Shown in pieces: positions 39,542 through 47,303 of a stretch of DNA of 64,000 nucleotides; within the stretch, counting starts at the first letter, position 1, and each line of letters begins with the position of its first letter. The notes under the pieces were generated by a model. That model did no database searches. It was not told where the DNA came from and was given only the letters and a program-made list of their open reading frames with translations. Source of the stretch: Steroidobacteraceae bacterium (lineage in GTDB: Bacteria; Pseudomonadota; Gammaproteobacteria; Steroidobacterales; Steroidobacteraceae); NCBI GenBank assembly GCA_019187185.1, contig JABAQU010000018.1:1-64000 (forward strand). Reading direction: 5' to 3'. The position numbers and the translations under genes are program-made.

Positions 39542-41676
39542 GCCGCCGCGTCGATGGCGGCGGCCGCTTCCGCGGCACTGCGCATCGCGCCTTCGATGTA
39601 GCCGACTCCGCGGCAGTCGCCGACGAGTTGCACGCTGAAGCCCGCCGAGCGGAGCTGCTCGGCGAACGTGAGATCGCCACTCGCGCCCTTGGCGACGATC
39701 ACGTGGTCGGCCGGAATCGTCTGCGCGTGGCCCGCGGCATCGGTGAAGGCGACGCGCTGCGGCTCGATGCGGATCTGCGTCGCTCCCGCGTGCAGCGCGA
39801 CGCCGTGCTCCGCGAGCTCCTCGAGGAGTCGCATGCGTCGCACGAGCGTGAGGCCCGCGCCGAGACGCGGTGCCTCGTCGACCACCGCGACCGTGCGTCC
39901 GCGTTCGGTGAGGAACTCCGCGAGTTCGAGCCCCACGAGTTCGCCGCCGACGATCGCGATGCGCTTGCCGAGCGGCATCCACTGGCGTGTCGCCTTGCGC
40001 ACGAAATCGAGGTTGTCCGTCATGCCGGTGGCCGCGCCGACCTTCGCGGCGAGCCGTGTCGCCCAGCCGGTCTTCTTCGCGAGCGCGTCGGAGCTCTCGC
40101 CCATCACCAGCGCACGCAGGTCATCGCCGCTGAAGACGTGCGGCAGCTCGCCGCCCGGGATCGGCGGCATGCTGCGCCGTGCGCCGGTCGCGACCACGAC
40201 GACGTCGGGCCGGAGCGTCTGCAGCACCGAGGGTGTCGCGGCGGTGCCGAGGCGCACGTCGACGCGCGACTCGCCGAGCTGGCGGCGCAGCCAGTCGAGG
40301 AGCCGCTCGTTGGGCTCGTACGCGAGTGCCGCGAAGCGCAGCGTGCCGCCGAGCTGGTCCGCGCGCTCGAGCAGCACGACATCGTGGCCGGCCGCGTCGA
40401 GCCGGCGCGCCGCTTCCATGCCGCCCGGGCCGCCGCCCACCACGACCACGCGCTTGCGCGCGGCTGCCTTGCGGGCGGCGGGCTGCCTGAACTCGAACCC
40501 GGTCTCGGGATTCACGGCGCAGCGCACGGGCTCCTGCGTGTAGATCGCGCTGATGCAGGTGTAGCAGTAGATGCACGGCAGCACGTCCCGGGCCCGACCT
40601 TCCCCGAGCTTGCGTGCGAGGTGCGGATCGGCGAGGAGCTTGCGGCCCATCGCGACGAAATCCAGCGAGCCGTCGGCGATGCGGGCCTCGGCGACCTCGG
40701 GCTCGACGCGCCCGGAGGCGATGACCGGGATCTTCACCGCACGCTTGATCGCGGCAGCTGCGGGCAGGTTCACGCCGGGTTCCTGCGGCGTGTGCGACGC
40801 GGAATGGAGTTTGCCCTGGTCCGTGTCGTGATAGGCGGTGACCGTGATCGCATTCGCGCCGGCTTCCTCGACGAGGCGCGCGCTGCGCACCGCATCCTCG
40901 ACCGTGATGCCGCCCTCGACGCCCACCTCGCGGGAGTCGAGCTTGCACCACATCGCGAAATCCGGCCCGACGGCGGCTCGTACCGCCCGCAGCACTTCGA
41001 GCAGCAATCGCATGCGGTTCTCGAAGCTGCCGCCGTACTCGTCGGTGCGCTTGTTCAGTCGCGGCGAAACGAACGAGGAGAGGAGGTAGCCATGCCCGCC
41101 GTGGATCTCTACGCCGTCGGCGCCGGCCTGCCTGGCGCGCACGGCCGCCGCCGCGAACTGCGCGATGACCGTGCGGATGTCGTCCAGCGTCAGGACGCGG
41201 AACTCGACGCTCCTGATCTGCGGCGTCGGCGACTTCGCGATTTCCTCGGCCAGCCACACTTCCGAGATGTCCTTCTTCGGCGCATCCGGAATCGACGGCA
41301 CCCAGACGGGGCGCCCCGCCTTCATGTCCTCGGGCGAGACGTAGCCGCCGTGATGCAGCTGCAACGAGAACTTCGCGCCATGGCGATGCGCGGCCTCGGC
41401 GAGCGCCGCGATGCCGGGGATGAAGCGGTCGTCGGAAATCGCGATCTGCCCGGGCTCGTTGGAGCCGACTGGCCAGGCGACGCCGGCGGTGCCGGTGTGC
41501 ACGAGGCCCACGCCGCCGCGCGCGTGCTCCTCGTGGAATGCGCGGATGCGCTCGCCACAGGTGCCGTCTGTTTCGGCCAGGTTGACGCCCATCGCGGTGA
41601 CGATGATGCGGTTGCGCAGCTCGAGCGGCCCGATGCGTCCGGGGGAGAGGAGATGCTCGTACGTGTCGACGGACAT
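39538..41676 (-). CDS. NADH:flavin oxidoreductase, FadH/BaiH-type Fe-S flavoenzyme
   Basis: A 712-aa protein with an FMN-binding old-yellow-enzyme barrel (1-360), a 4Fe-4S site Cys368-x2-Cys371-x2-Cys374-x11-Cys386, and a C-terminal FAD/NAD(P)-binding disulfide-reductase-like half (Val-Gly-Gly-Gly-Pro-Gly-Gly-Met near 410). This is the architecture of 2,4-dienoyl-CoA reductase, BaiCD/BaiH and trimethylamine dehydrogenase. It should reduce an activated C=C bond. Next to a KstD-like enzyme and an SDR, a steroid- or terpenoid-type enoate is a reasonable guess. ATG at 41676. Confidence 0.88.
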   Translation of the reverse strand: MSVDTYEHLLSPGRIGPLELRNRIIVTAMGVNLAETDGTCGERIRAFHEEHARGGVGLVHTGTAGVAWPVGSNEPGQIAISDDRFIPGIAALAEAAHRHGAKFSLQLHHGGYVSPEDMKAGRPVWVPSIPDAPKKDISEVWLAEEIAKSPTPQIRSVEFRVLTLDDIRTVIAQFAAAAVRARQAGADGVEIHGGHGYLLSSFVSPRLNKRTDEYGGSFENRMRLLLEVLRAVRAAVGPDFAMWCKLDSREVGVEGGITVEDAVRSARLVEEAGANAITVTAYHDTDQGKLHSASHTPQEPGVNLPAAAAIKRAVKIPVIASGRVEPEVAEARIADGSLDFVAMGRKLLADPHLARKLGEGRARDVLPCIYCYTCISAIYTQEPVRCAVNPETGFEFRQPAARKAAARKRVVVVGGGPGGMEAARRLDAAGHDVVLLERADQLGGTLRFAALAYEPNERLLDWLRRQLGESRVDVRLGTAATPSVLQTLRPDVVVVATGARRSMPPIPGGELPHVFSGDDLRALVMGESSDALAKKTGWATRLAAKVGAATGMTDNLDFVRKATRQWMPLGKRIAIVGGELVGLELAEFLTERGRTVAVVDEAPRLGAGLTLVRRMRLLEELAEHGVALHAGATQIRIEPQRVAFTDAAGHAQTIPADHVIVAKGASGDLTFAEQLRSAGFSVQLVGDCRGVGYIEGAMRSAAEAAAAIDAAA

Positions 41677-41717
41677 GATCGATGCCCCTTGCTTCGGTAA
41701 GCTCTCACGGGAGAAAC

Positions 41718-41733
41718 AAGCATAATCGCATCG
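41718..41733 (-). promoter_or_regulatory. Motif shared with the KstD-like promoter (copy 2)
   Basis: AAGCATAATCGCATCG on the plus strand, 42 bases upstream of the enoate reductase start. It equals copy 1 at 36316-36330 apart from one extra A. Read towards the reductase it contains TATGCT; read the other way it contains CATAAT, a possible -10 for the hydratase gene. Confidence 0.45.
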
Positions 41734-41751
41734 GGCCCGGAGTGGCGTCGT

Positions 41752-41782
41752 TCGTCTGCCGGGCGATGCGCCCGGCAGACGA
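41752..41782 (+). promoter_or_regulatory. Strong leader hairpin before the enoyl-CoA hydratase gene
   Basis: A perfect 13-bp stem (41752-41764 with 41770-41782) and a 5-base loop. It ends two bases before the GGAG Shine-Dalgarno (41785-41788) and 14 bases before the ATG. This position is better suited to translational control or transcript protection than to termination. Confidence 0.5.
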
Positions 41783-41796
41783 CTGGAGCGCGGCCC

Positions 41797-42600
41797 ATGG
41801 AAACTGGATTCATTCTCACCGAGCAGCGGGGACGCGTGGCCGTCGTGACGCTCAATCGTCCCGAGCGCCTGAACGCCCTCAGCATGCCGCTCGTGCACGC
41901 GCTCTACGCGGCCTTCGAGCGCTGCAACGCCGACGAAACAGTCGGCGCGATCATTCTTACGGGCGCGGGGCGCGCCTTCTGCGCCGGGCTCGACGTGCAG
42001 GACTGGCAGCCGCCCGAGCCGGCGGTTGCGGGCGAGCCGGCGAGCTACCGCTCGCAACTGCGCTGGCTCGAGCTGATGCGCCGCTCGAAACCGGTGGTGG
42101 CCGCCGTGAACGGGCTCGCCGTCGGTGGCGGGCTCACGCTGATCCTCTCGTGCGATGTCCGCGTTGCGTCCGAGCGCGCACAGTTCGAGGAGCGCCATGT
42201 GCGCATCGGGCTCGCGCCCGACATGGGCAGCAGCCGCCTGCTCGTGCAGGCCGTGGGGCTCGCGCAGGCACTCAAGCTGCAGCTCACCGCGCGGCGGATC
42301 GATGCGCACGAGGCCGCGCGCATCGGGCTCGTCACCGATGTCGTGGCGCACGATGCGCTGATGAGCGCCGCGTTCGCGGTCGCGGAGGAGATCGCCGCGC
42401 ATCCGGTCGCGTCGCTACTGGCCGCGAAGCAGCTCGTGTGGGACAACATGTGCGAGCCGGACGGCGCAGCAGTGGTCCGGCGCGAGGCGGAAGTCGAGGA
42501 GCGACTGATGGGCGCGCCCGAATTTGCCGCGGCTCTGCGGGCCATGAGCGAGAAGCGCGCCTCGCCGGTCAGTCCTCCGCGAACCGATCCGTCGCGCTGA
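41797..42600 (+). CDS. Enoyl-CoA hydratase/isomerase family protein
   Basis: A 267-aa crotonase-fold protein acting on acyl-CoA thioesters. The oxyanion-hole regions are Gly-Arg-Ala-Phe-Cys-Ala-Gly-Leu-Asp near 65 and Asn-Gly-Leu-Ala-Val-Gly-Gly-Gly near 107. At the second catalytic site it has Gly-Leu-Ala-Pro-Asp-Met-Gly-Ser, with Asp where hydratases usually have Glu. This pattern is seen in PaaG-like isomerases, so isomerisation is more likely than hydration. The 3' end overlaps the convergent peptidase gene by 32 bases. Confidence 0.88.
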   Translation: METGFILTEQRGRVAVVTLNRPERLNALSMPLVHALYAAFERCNADETVGAIILTGAGRAFCAGLDVQDWQPPEPAVAGEPASYRSQLRWLELMRRSKPVVAAVNGLAVGGGLTLILSCDVRVASERAQFEERHVRIGLAPDMGSSRLLVQAVGLAQALKLQLTARRIDAHEAARIGLVTDVVAHDALMSAAFAVAEEIAAHPVASLLAAKQLVWDNMCEPDGAAVVRREAEVEERLMGAPEFAAALRAMSEKRASPVSPPRTDPSR

Positions 42601-43666
42601 CGAGTTCGTGGATGTTGCCGGGCTCGAAGGCCGAATGGCCCGCGTCGGGGACGATGCGCAGGTCGGCCTCGGGCCAGGCGAGGTGCAGGTCCCACGCGCT
42701 TTTCATCGGGCACACGACGTCGTAGCGCCCCTGCACGATCACGGCGGGAATGTGGCGGATTTTCGGCACGTCGTCGAGCAGCTGTGTCGTCGAGCGCAGG
42801 AAGCCGCGGTTCACGAAGTAATGGCACTCGATCCGCGCGAAGGTCTCGGCGTACGCGTCGTCGCCGAACTTCTTCAGGTCGGCCGGATTGACCTGCAGGT
42901 AACTGGTCGCGCCTTCCCAGATCGACCACGCGCGTGCCGCGGCGGCACGCACGGCCGGATCGCCGCTCGTGAGGCGCCGGTAATACGCGTCCATCATCTC
43001 GCTGTGCTCGGCCGGCGGAATCGCCGCCGCAAATGTCGTGTACAGATCCGGGAACAACGCACCGGCCCCGTCCGACTGGCCGTAGAACCAGGCGAACTCC
43101 CACGGGCGCACGAGAAAGATGCCGCGCAGCACGAGCTCTGTGACCCGCTGCGGATGCGCCTGCGAATAGGCGAGCGCGAGCGTGGAACCCCAGGAGCCGC
43201 CGAACACCTGCCAGCGATCGATGCCGAGGTGCTCGCGCAGCCGCTCGATGTCCGCGACGAGGTGCCAGGTCGTGTTGTCCTCGAGGCTCGCCCGCGGGCG
43301 GCTCTTGCCGCAGCCGCGCTGGTCGAACAGCACGATGCGATAGCGCCGCGGATCGAAGAAGCGGCGCATCTTCGGATCGGTGCCGCCGCCGGGCCCGCCG
43401 TGCAGGAACACGACCGGCTTGCCGCGCGGGTTGCCGCTTTCCTCGAAATACAGGTTGTGGATCGGCGAGACCGCGAGGCGGCCCGTGCGGTAGGCGTCGA
43501 TGTGCGGGTAGAGATCGCGGCGCACGCTGCCCGCAGGCTTGCGCGCGGCCCGCTTCGCCGCGGTTCGTTTCGCCGCGGTTCGCGGGGCGGATGCGCGCCT
43601 GCCCGATGCGCGGCGGGACGCCGCGGGCGTCCGCTTCGTTGCGGCCGGCTTTTTCCGCTTGCGCAT
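42569..43666 (-). CDS. pip: Proline iminopeptidase with basic N-terminal tail
   Basis: A 365-aa serine peptidase that removes N-terminal proline. The body is a standard alpha/beta hydrolase: His-Gly-Gly-Pro-Gly-Gly-Gly, the nucleophile elbow Gly-Gly-Ser-Trp-Gly-Ser, and the late Asp and Gly-His-Ser-Ala. It normally starts at a motif equivalent to Leu-Tyr-Pro-His-Ile-Asp-Ala-Tyr, but here about 50 extra residues rich in Lys, Arg and Ala precede it. ATG at 43666 is supported by AAGGAA 5 bases upstream, so the tail is probably translated. It lies just after the HIT gene. Confidence 0.9.
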   Translation of the reverse strand: MRKRKKPAATKRTPAASRRASGRRASAPRTAAKRTAAKRAARKPAGSVRRDLYPHIDAYRTGRLAVSPIHNLYFEESGNPRGKPVVFLHGGPGGGTDPKMRRFFDPRRYRIVLFDQRGCGKSRPRASLEDNTTWHLVADIERLREHLGIDRWQVFGGSWGSTLALAYSQAHPQRVTELVLRGIFLVRPWEFAWFYGQSDGAGALFPDLYTTFAAAIPPAEHSEMMDAYYRRLTSGDPAVRAAAARAWSIWEGATSYLQVNPADLKKFGDDAYAETFARIECHYFVNRGFLRSTTQLLDDVPKIRHIPAVIVQGRYDVVCPMKSAWDLHLAWPEADLRIVPDAGHSAFEPGNIHELVSATDRFAED

Positions 43667-43677
43667 GCGCGTTCCTT

Positions 43678-44028
43678 TCACGAGGTTTTCGCCACCATCG
43701 CACCGAGCGGCGCGCCACCCAGCAAGTGGACATGCAGGTGATAGACCTCCTGTCCGCCGTGCGAATTGCAGTTGATGATGAGCCGATAGCCATCGTCCGC
43801 GATGCCCTCGCGCCGCGCGAGGTCGCGCGCCACCGTGAACAGGCGCCCGATCAACGCCTCGTCGCTGTCGGCGATGTCGTTGGCGGTGGGTATCGGCTTG
43901 TTCGGGACGATCAGGATATGCACCGGCGCGCGCGGGTGGATGTCGCGAAAGGCGGTCACGCGTTCGTCCCGGTAGACGATCGTGGCGGGCAATTCGCCCG
44001 CGATGATGCGTTCGAACAGCGTTGGCAT
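43678..44028 (-). CDS. HIT-family (HINT-like) nucleotide-binding protein
   Basis: A 116-aa histidine-triad protein. The active site His-Leu-His-Val-His-Leu-Leu-Gly-Gly is near residues 97-105, and [11 protein letters not shown] near 27 is typical of HinT purine nucleoside phosphoramidases. ATG at 44028 gives the usual Met-Pro-Thr-Leu-Phe-Glu start; an ATG at 44064 would add 12 unlikely residues. It is divergent from holA across 74 bases. Confidence 0.93.
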   Translation of the reverse strand: MPTLFERIIAGELPATIVYRDERVTAFRDIHPRAPVHILIVPNKPIPTANDIADSDEALIGRLFTVARDLARREGIADDGYRLIINCNSHGGQEVYHLHVHLLGGAPLGAMVAKTS

Positions 44029-44102
44029 CCGGAAATCGTACGCTCTGGGGCCCCCAATCTCCATGCAAATATGGATAATTCACGGGTGGCCGGGCCGAAA
44101 AC

Positions 44103-45041
44103 ATGAAAGTCGCTCCAGAGGGGCTCGCCGCGCAGCTCGCGCGCACGCTGTCCCCCGTGTATCTCGTGTCCGGCGACGAGCCACTGCTGGTCGGTGAAGC
44201 GGCGGATGCGGTACGCGAGCGGGCGCGGGCGGCGGGCTTCACGGAGCGCGCGGTCCATTTCATCGAGCGCGGCAGCAGCTGGGACGACGTGCGTGCGGAC
44301 ACCGGCAATCTCTCGCTGTTTGCCGCGCGCCGTCTGGTGGAATTGCGCATGCCGACGGGGCGTCCCGGCGCCGCCGGGAGTGCGGCGATCGTCGCGCTGA
44401 TCGAACGGCACGATCCCGATACGCTGCTCCTGATCGTGACCGGGCGCCTCGACCGCGACGCCCAGGGCGCTGCGTGGGTGCGTGCCGTCGATGCACAGGG
44501 CGTGTGGGTGAACGCGTGGCCGATCGCGCGTGACAAGCTGCCGGCCTGGCTCGGCGCGCGCGCGCGTCGCGCGGGCCTCACGTTCGATCCGGCGGCTCTC
44601 GCACTGCTCGCCGATCGCACCGAGGGGAACCTGCTCGCCGCGCAGCAGGAAATCGACCGTCTCGCACTCGTTGCCCGCGGCACGACGATCGGCGTCGCCG
44701 AACTCGCCGGGAGCGTCGCGTCGAGCGCGCGCTACGACGTGTTCGCGCTCGGCGATGCCGCGCGCGCAGGACAGGCCGCGCGTGCGCTGCGCATCCTCGA
44801 GGGTCTGCGGGCCGAAGGCGTCGAGGCGACGCTCGTGTTGTGGGCGCTGCTGCGCGAGATGCGCCGTGTGTTGCAGGGCGGCTCGCGCCTCTCGCGGCGC
44901 GACTACCCGCGCCTCGTCGAACGCGCCGCGCGCGCCGACCGCGCGATCAAGGGGCGGCTGCAGGCGGACGGCTGGGACGAGATCGCCCTCCTTGCCGTGA
45001 ATCTCTGCGGCGTCCCGTTTCCCCTCCCGAGGCAGATCTGA
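44103..45041 (+). CDS. holA: DNA polymerase III subunit delta
   Basis: A 312-aa clamp-loader subunit that opens the beta sliding clamp. The N-terminal AAA+-like fold begins with Pro-Val-Tyr-Leu-Val-Ser-Gly-Asp-Glu-Pro-Leu-Leu, the family hallmark, and Thr-Glu-Gly-Asn-Leu-Leu-Ala-Ala-Gln-Gln-Glu-Ile near 178 is also diagnostic. It is shorter than E. coli HolA (343 aa), mainly at the C-terminus. It normally follows lptE, but here it heads a new block, and its stop overlaps the nadD ATG by one base. Confidence 0.93.
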   Translation: MKVAPEGLAAQLARTLSPVYLVSGDEPLLVGEAADAVRERARAAGFTERAVHFIERGSSWDDVRADTGNLSLFAARRLVELRMPTGRPGAAGSAAIVALIERHDPDTLLLIVTGRLDRDAQGAAWVRAVDAQGVWVNAWPIARDKLPAWLGARARRAGLTFDPAALALLADRTEGNLLAAQQEIDRLALVARGTTIGVAELAGSVASSARYDVFALGDAARAGQAARALRILEGLRAEGVEATLVLWALLREMRRVLQGGSRLSRRDYPRLVERAARADRAIKGRLQADGWDEIALLAVNLCGVPFPLPRQI

Positions 45042-45685
45042 TGCAACCCATGGGCCTCTTCGGCGGCACGTTCGATCCGATTCACTACGGGCACCTGCGC
45101 ACGGCCTTCGAGCTGTGGCAGGCCGTCGGGCTCGAGGAGGTCCGGTTCCTGCCGACCGGCGATCCGCCGCATCGCGATGCACCGCTCGCGGACGCAGCGC
45201 TGCGCATCGCCATGGTGCGCGCGGCGATCGCCGACCAGCCGGCCTTCGTGGTCGACGATCGCGAGACACGGCGCGAGGGGCGGTCATACTCGGTCGACAC
45301 GCTCGTCGAGCTGCGCCGCGAATTTCCGGATCGCTCGCTGTGCCTGCTGCTCGGCATGGATGCATTCCTCGGCCTGCCGACCTGGCATCGCTGGCGCGAG
45401 CTGCCGGAACTTGCGCATATCGTCGTGGCGCACCGGCCAGGCTGGAAGGCCCCGACCACGGGCCCCCTCGGCGAGCTGATGGTCGATCGCGGTACCGGTG
45501 GCGTACGCGATCTGCACGCGGCCAGGGCCGGGCGCATCTTCATCCACGCCGTGACGCAGCTCGAGATTTCATCGACCGACCTGCGGGACCTGATCGTCGA
45601 TGGGCGCGATCCTCGCTACCTGGTGCCCGACGTGGTTCGTGACATGCTGCGCGCGTCGGGGTGCTATGCTCGGGGCCAACGTTGA
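45041..45685 (+). CDS. nadD: Nicotinate-nucleotide adenylyltransferase
   Basis: A 214-aa enzyme forming deamido-NAD from nicotinate mononucleotide and ATP. The N-terminal Gly-Gly-Thr-Phe-Asp-Pro-Ile-His-Tyr-Gly-His (8-18) holds the (H/T)xGH nucleotidyltransferase motif, and Ile-Ser-Ser-Thr-Asp-Leu-Arg near 180 is the second motif. It is directly coupled to holA and precedes rsfS. Confidence 0.95.
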   Translation: MQPMGLFGGTFDPIHYGHLRTAFELWQAVGLEEVRFLPTGDPPHRDAPLADAALRIAMVRAAIADQPAFVVDDRETRREGRSYSVDTLVELRREFPDRSLCLLLGMDAFLGLPTWHRWRELPELAHIVVAHRPGWKAPTTGPLGELMVDRGTGGVRDLHAARAGRIFIHAVTQLEISSTDLRDLIVDGRDPRYLVPDVVRDMLRASGCYARGQR

Positions 45686-45710
45686 CATCGGGAGAGGTCC
45701 AACGCCGCAC

Positions 45711-46205
45711 ATGACCACCGCCAAACGCACGCGTCGCGGCGCTTCGCGCCCGTCGCCCCTCGAGAATCTCGTCACCGCCGCGCTCGACGACATGAAGGCG
45801 GTCAATGTCAGGGTTCTCGACGTCCGTGGGCTCACGGACATCGCCGACACCTTCGTCATCGCGTCGGGAAACTCCGACCGCCACGTCCGCTCCATCGCCG
45901 ACCGGGTCATCCAGAACGCCAGGGCTGCAGGCTTTCGCACGCACGGGCTCGAAGGCGAGCGCGACAGCGAATGGGTGCTCGTCGACCTGAATGACGTGAT
46001 CGTGCACGTGATGCTGCCACGCACGCGCGAGTTCTACGGCCTCGAGCGGCTGTGGGAGGGCGACGGCGCGGCCGCACCGGGCGGCGTGGCAGCGGCGCGT
46101 CCGGCGAAGTCTGCCCACGCGAAGGCGCCGGCCGCAAAGTCGGCGCGCAGGCGTCCGGCTGCGCGCGCGCGCCCGGCCGGCGCCGCGCGCGGCCGCACGC
46201 ACTGA
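45711..46205 (+). CDS. rsfS: Ribosomal silencing factor RsfS with basic C-terminal tail
   Basis: A 164-aa protein that binds ribosomal protein uL14 and blocks subunit joining. The core (about 18-120) shows Asp-Thr-Phe-Val-Ile-Ala-Ser-Gly-Asn-Ser-x-Arg-His-Val and Trp-Val-Leu-Val-Asp-Leu-Asn-Asp-Val-Ile-Val-His. About 45 further residues rich in Ala, Lys, Arg and Pro extend the C-terminus beyond the usual 105-120 aa. ATG at 45711 is the only good start; GGAGAGG lies 14 bases upstream. Confidence 0.93.
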   Translation: MTTAKRTRRGASRPSPLENLVTAALDDMKAVNVRVLDVRGLTDIADTFVIASGNSDRHVRSIADRVIQNARAAGFRTHGLEGERDSEWVLVDLNDVIVHVMLPRTREFYGLERLWEGDGAAAPGGVAAARPAKSAHAKAPAAKSARRRPAARARPAGAARGRTH

Positions 46206-46224
46206 TCCGCGCGCCCGATCCGCC

Positions 46225-46695
46225 ATGCGGGTGCGCATCATCGCCGTCGGCACCCGCATGCCGGCGTGGGTCGGCGCGGGCTGTGACGAGTACCTGAAAC
46301 GCCTCCGTGGCGGCCTGCGTGTCGAACTCGTGGAGCTCGCGCCCGGCACACGGACTGCGCACGCGGACGCCGACCGGGCCGTGCGGGAGGAGGGGGCACG
46401 CCTGCTCGCGCGCATCGGCCGTGACGACTTCGTCGTCGCGCTCGACGAGCGCGGCAGGGCGTTCGCGAGCCTCGAACTCGCGCAGTGGCTCGACGCGCGG
46501 CTGCACGAGGGACGCGACCTCGCGTTCCTGATCGGCGGTCCCGACGGTTTCGCGGACGAGGTGCGCGCCCGCGCGCAGCTCGCCTGGTCGCTGTCGCGGT
46601 TGACGCTGCCGCACGCGCTCGCGCGCGTCGTGCTCGCCGAGCAGCTCTATCGCGCGCATGCGGTGCTCGCGGGGCACCCCTACCATCGCGCATGA
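46225..46695 (+). CDS. rlmH: 23S rRNA pseudouridine-1915 N3-methyltransferase
   Basis: A 156-aa SPOUT-class methyltransferase. It starts with Met-Arg-Val-Arg-Ile-Ile-Ala-Val-Gly and carries Ala-Leu-Asp-Glu-Arg-Gly, the knot loop Phe-Leu-Ile-Gly-Gly-Pro-Asp-Gly-Phe near 103, and the C-terminal Leu-Tyr-Arg-Ala-x-x-Val-Leu-Ala-Gly-His-Pro-Tyr-His. It follows rsfS by 19 bases and overlaps maf by 4. Confidence 0.96.
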   Translation: MRVRIIAVGTRMPAWVGAGCDEYLKRLRGGLRVELVELAPGTRTAHADADRAVREEGARLLARIGRDDFVVALDERGRAFASLELAQWLDARLHEGRDLAFLIGGPDGFADEVRARAQLAWSLSRLTLPHALARVVLAEQLYRAHAVLAGHPYHRA

Positions 46696-47303
46696 CCGCC
46701 CCGGTGCTGTGCCTCGCGTCGGCCTCGCCCCGCAGGCGCGAACTGCTCGCGCAGATCGGCGTGCCGCACCTCGTGCTCGCGGCCGATGTCGATGAGGCGC
46801 GGCTCGACGGCGAGGCGCCGGCGCATTACGCGGCTCGCGTCGCACTCGCCAAGGCCGAGGCGGCATGGCGCGCGCCTGCCGCGCGGCAGGGGCTGCCGGT
46901 GCTCGCCGCCGACACGACTGTGGCACTCGGCAACGAGGTTCTCGGCAAGCCGGCCACCCTCGAGGAAGGCGTCGGGATGCTGCTCGCGCTCGCAGGGCGT
47001 ACGCACGAGGTCGTCACGGCGATCGCACTCCTCAGCGGGGAGCTGACCGCCCCTGCGGTGCGCCAGCGCACGGTGCGCTCGGAGGTGCGCTTCCGGGCCA
47101 TTGCGCGCGCCGAGGCGGAGCGCTACTGGCACACCGGCGAGCCGCGCGACAAGGCCGGGGGTTATGCGATACAGGGGCTCGCGGCGGTATTCGTCGCGGC
47201 GCTCTCGGGCAGTTATTCTGGTGTCATGGGTCTACCGCTCTTCGAGACAGCCGCGCTCCTCGCCGAGGCCGGCGTTCCGGCCTGGGCCGGCCCCGCGGCA
47301 TGA
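46692..47303 (+). CDS. maf: Maf-like nucleoside triphosphate pyrophosphatase
   Basis: A 203-aa house-cleaning enzyme of the YhdE (dTTP/UTP) type. It opens with Leu-Ala-Ser-Ala-Ser-Pro-Arg-Arg-Arg-Glu-Leu-Leu, the family signature, and has Ala-Ala-Asp-Thr-Thr-Val and Asp-Lys-Ala-Gly-Gly-Tyr-Ala-Ile-Gln-Gly later. It is coupled at both ends (ATGA with rlmH and with rng), the common rlmH-maf-rng order. Confidence 0.94.
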   Translation: MTAPVLCLASASPRRRELLAQIGVPHLVLAADVDEARLDGEAPAHYAARVALAKAEAAWRAPAARQGLPVLAADTTVALGNEVLGKPATLEEGVGMLLALAGRTHEVVTAIALLSGELTAPAVRQRTVRSEVRFRAIARAEAERYWHTGEPRDKAGGYAIQGLAAVFVAALSGSYSGVMGLPLFETAALLAEAGVPAWAGPAA

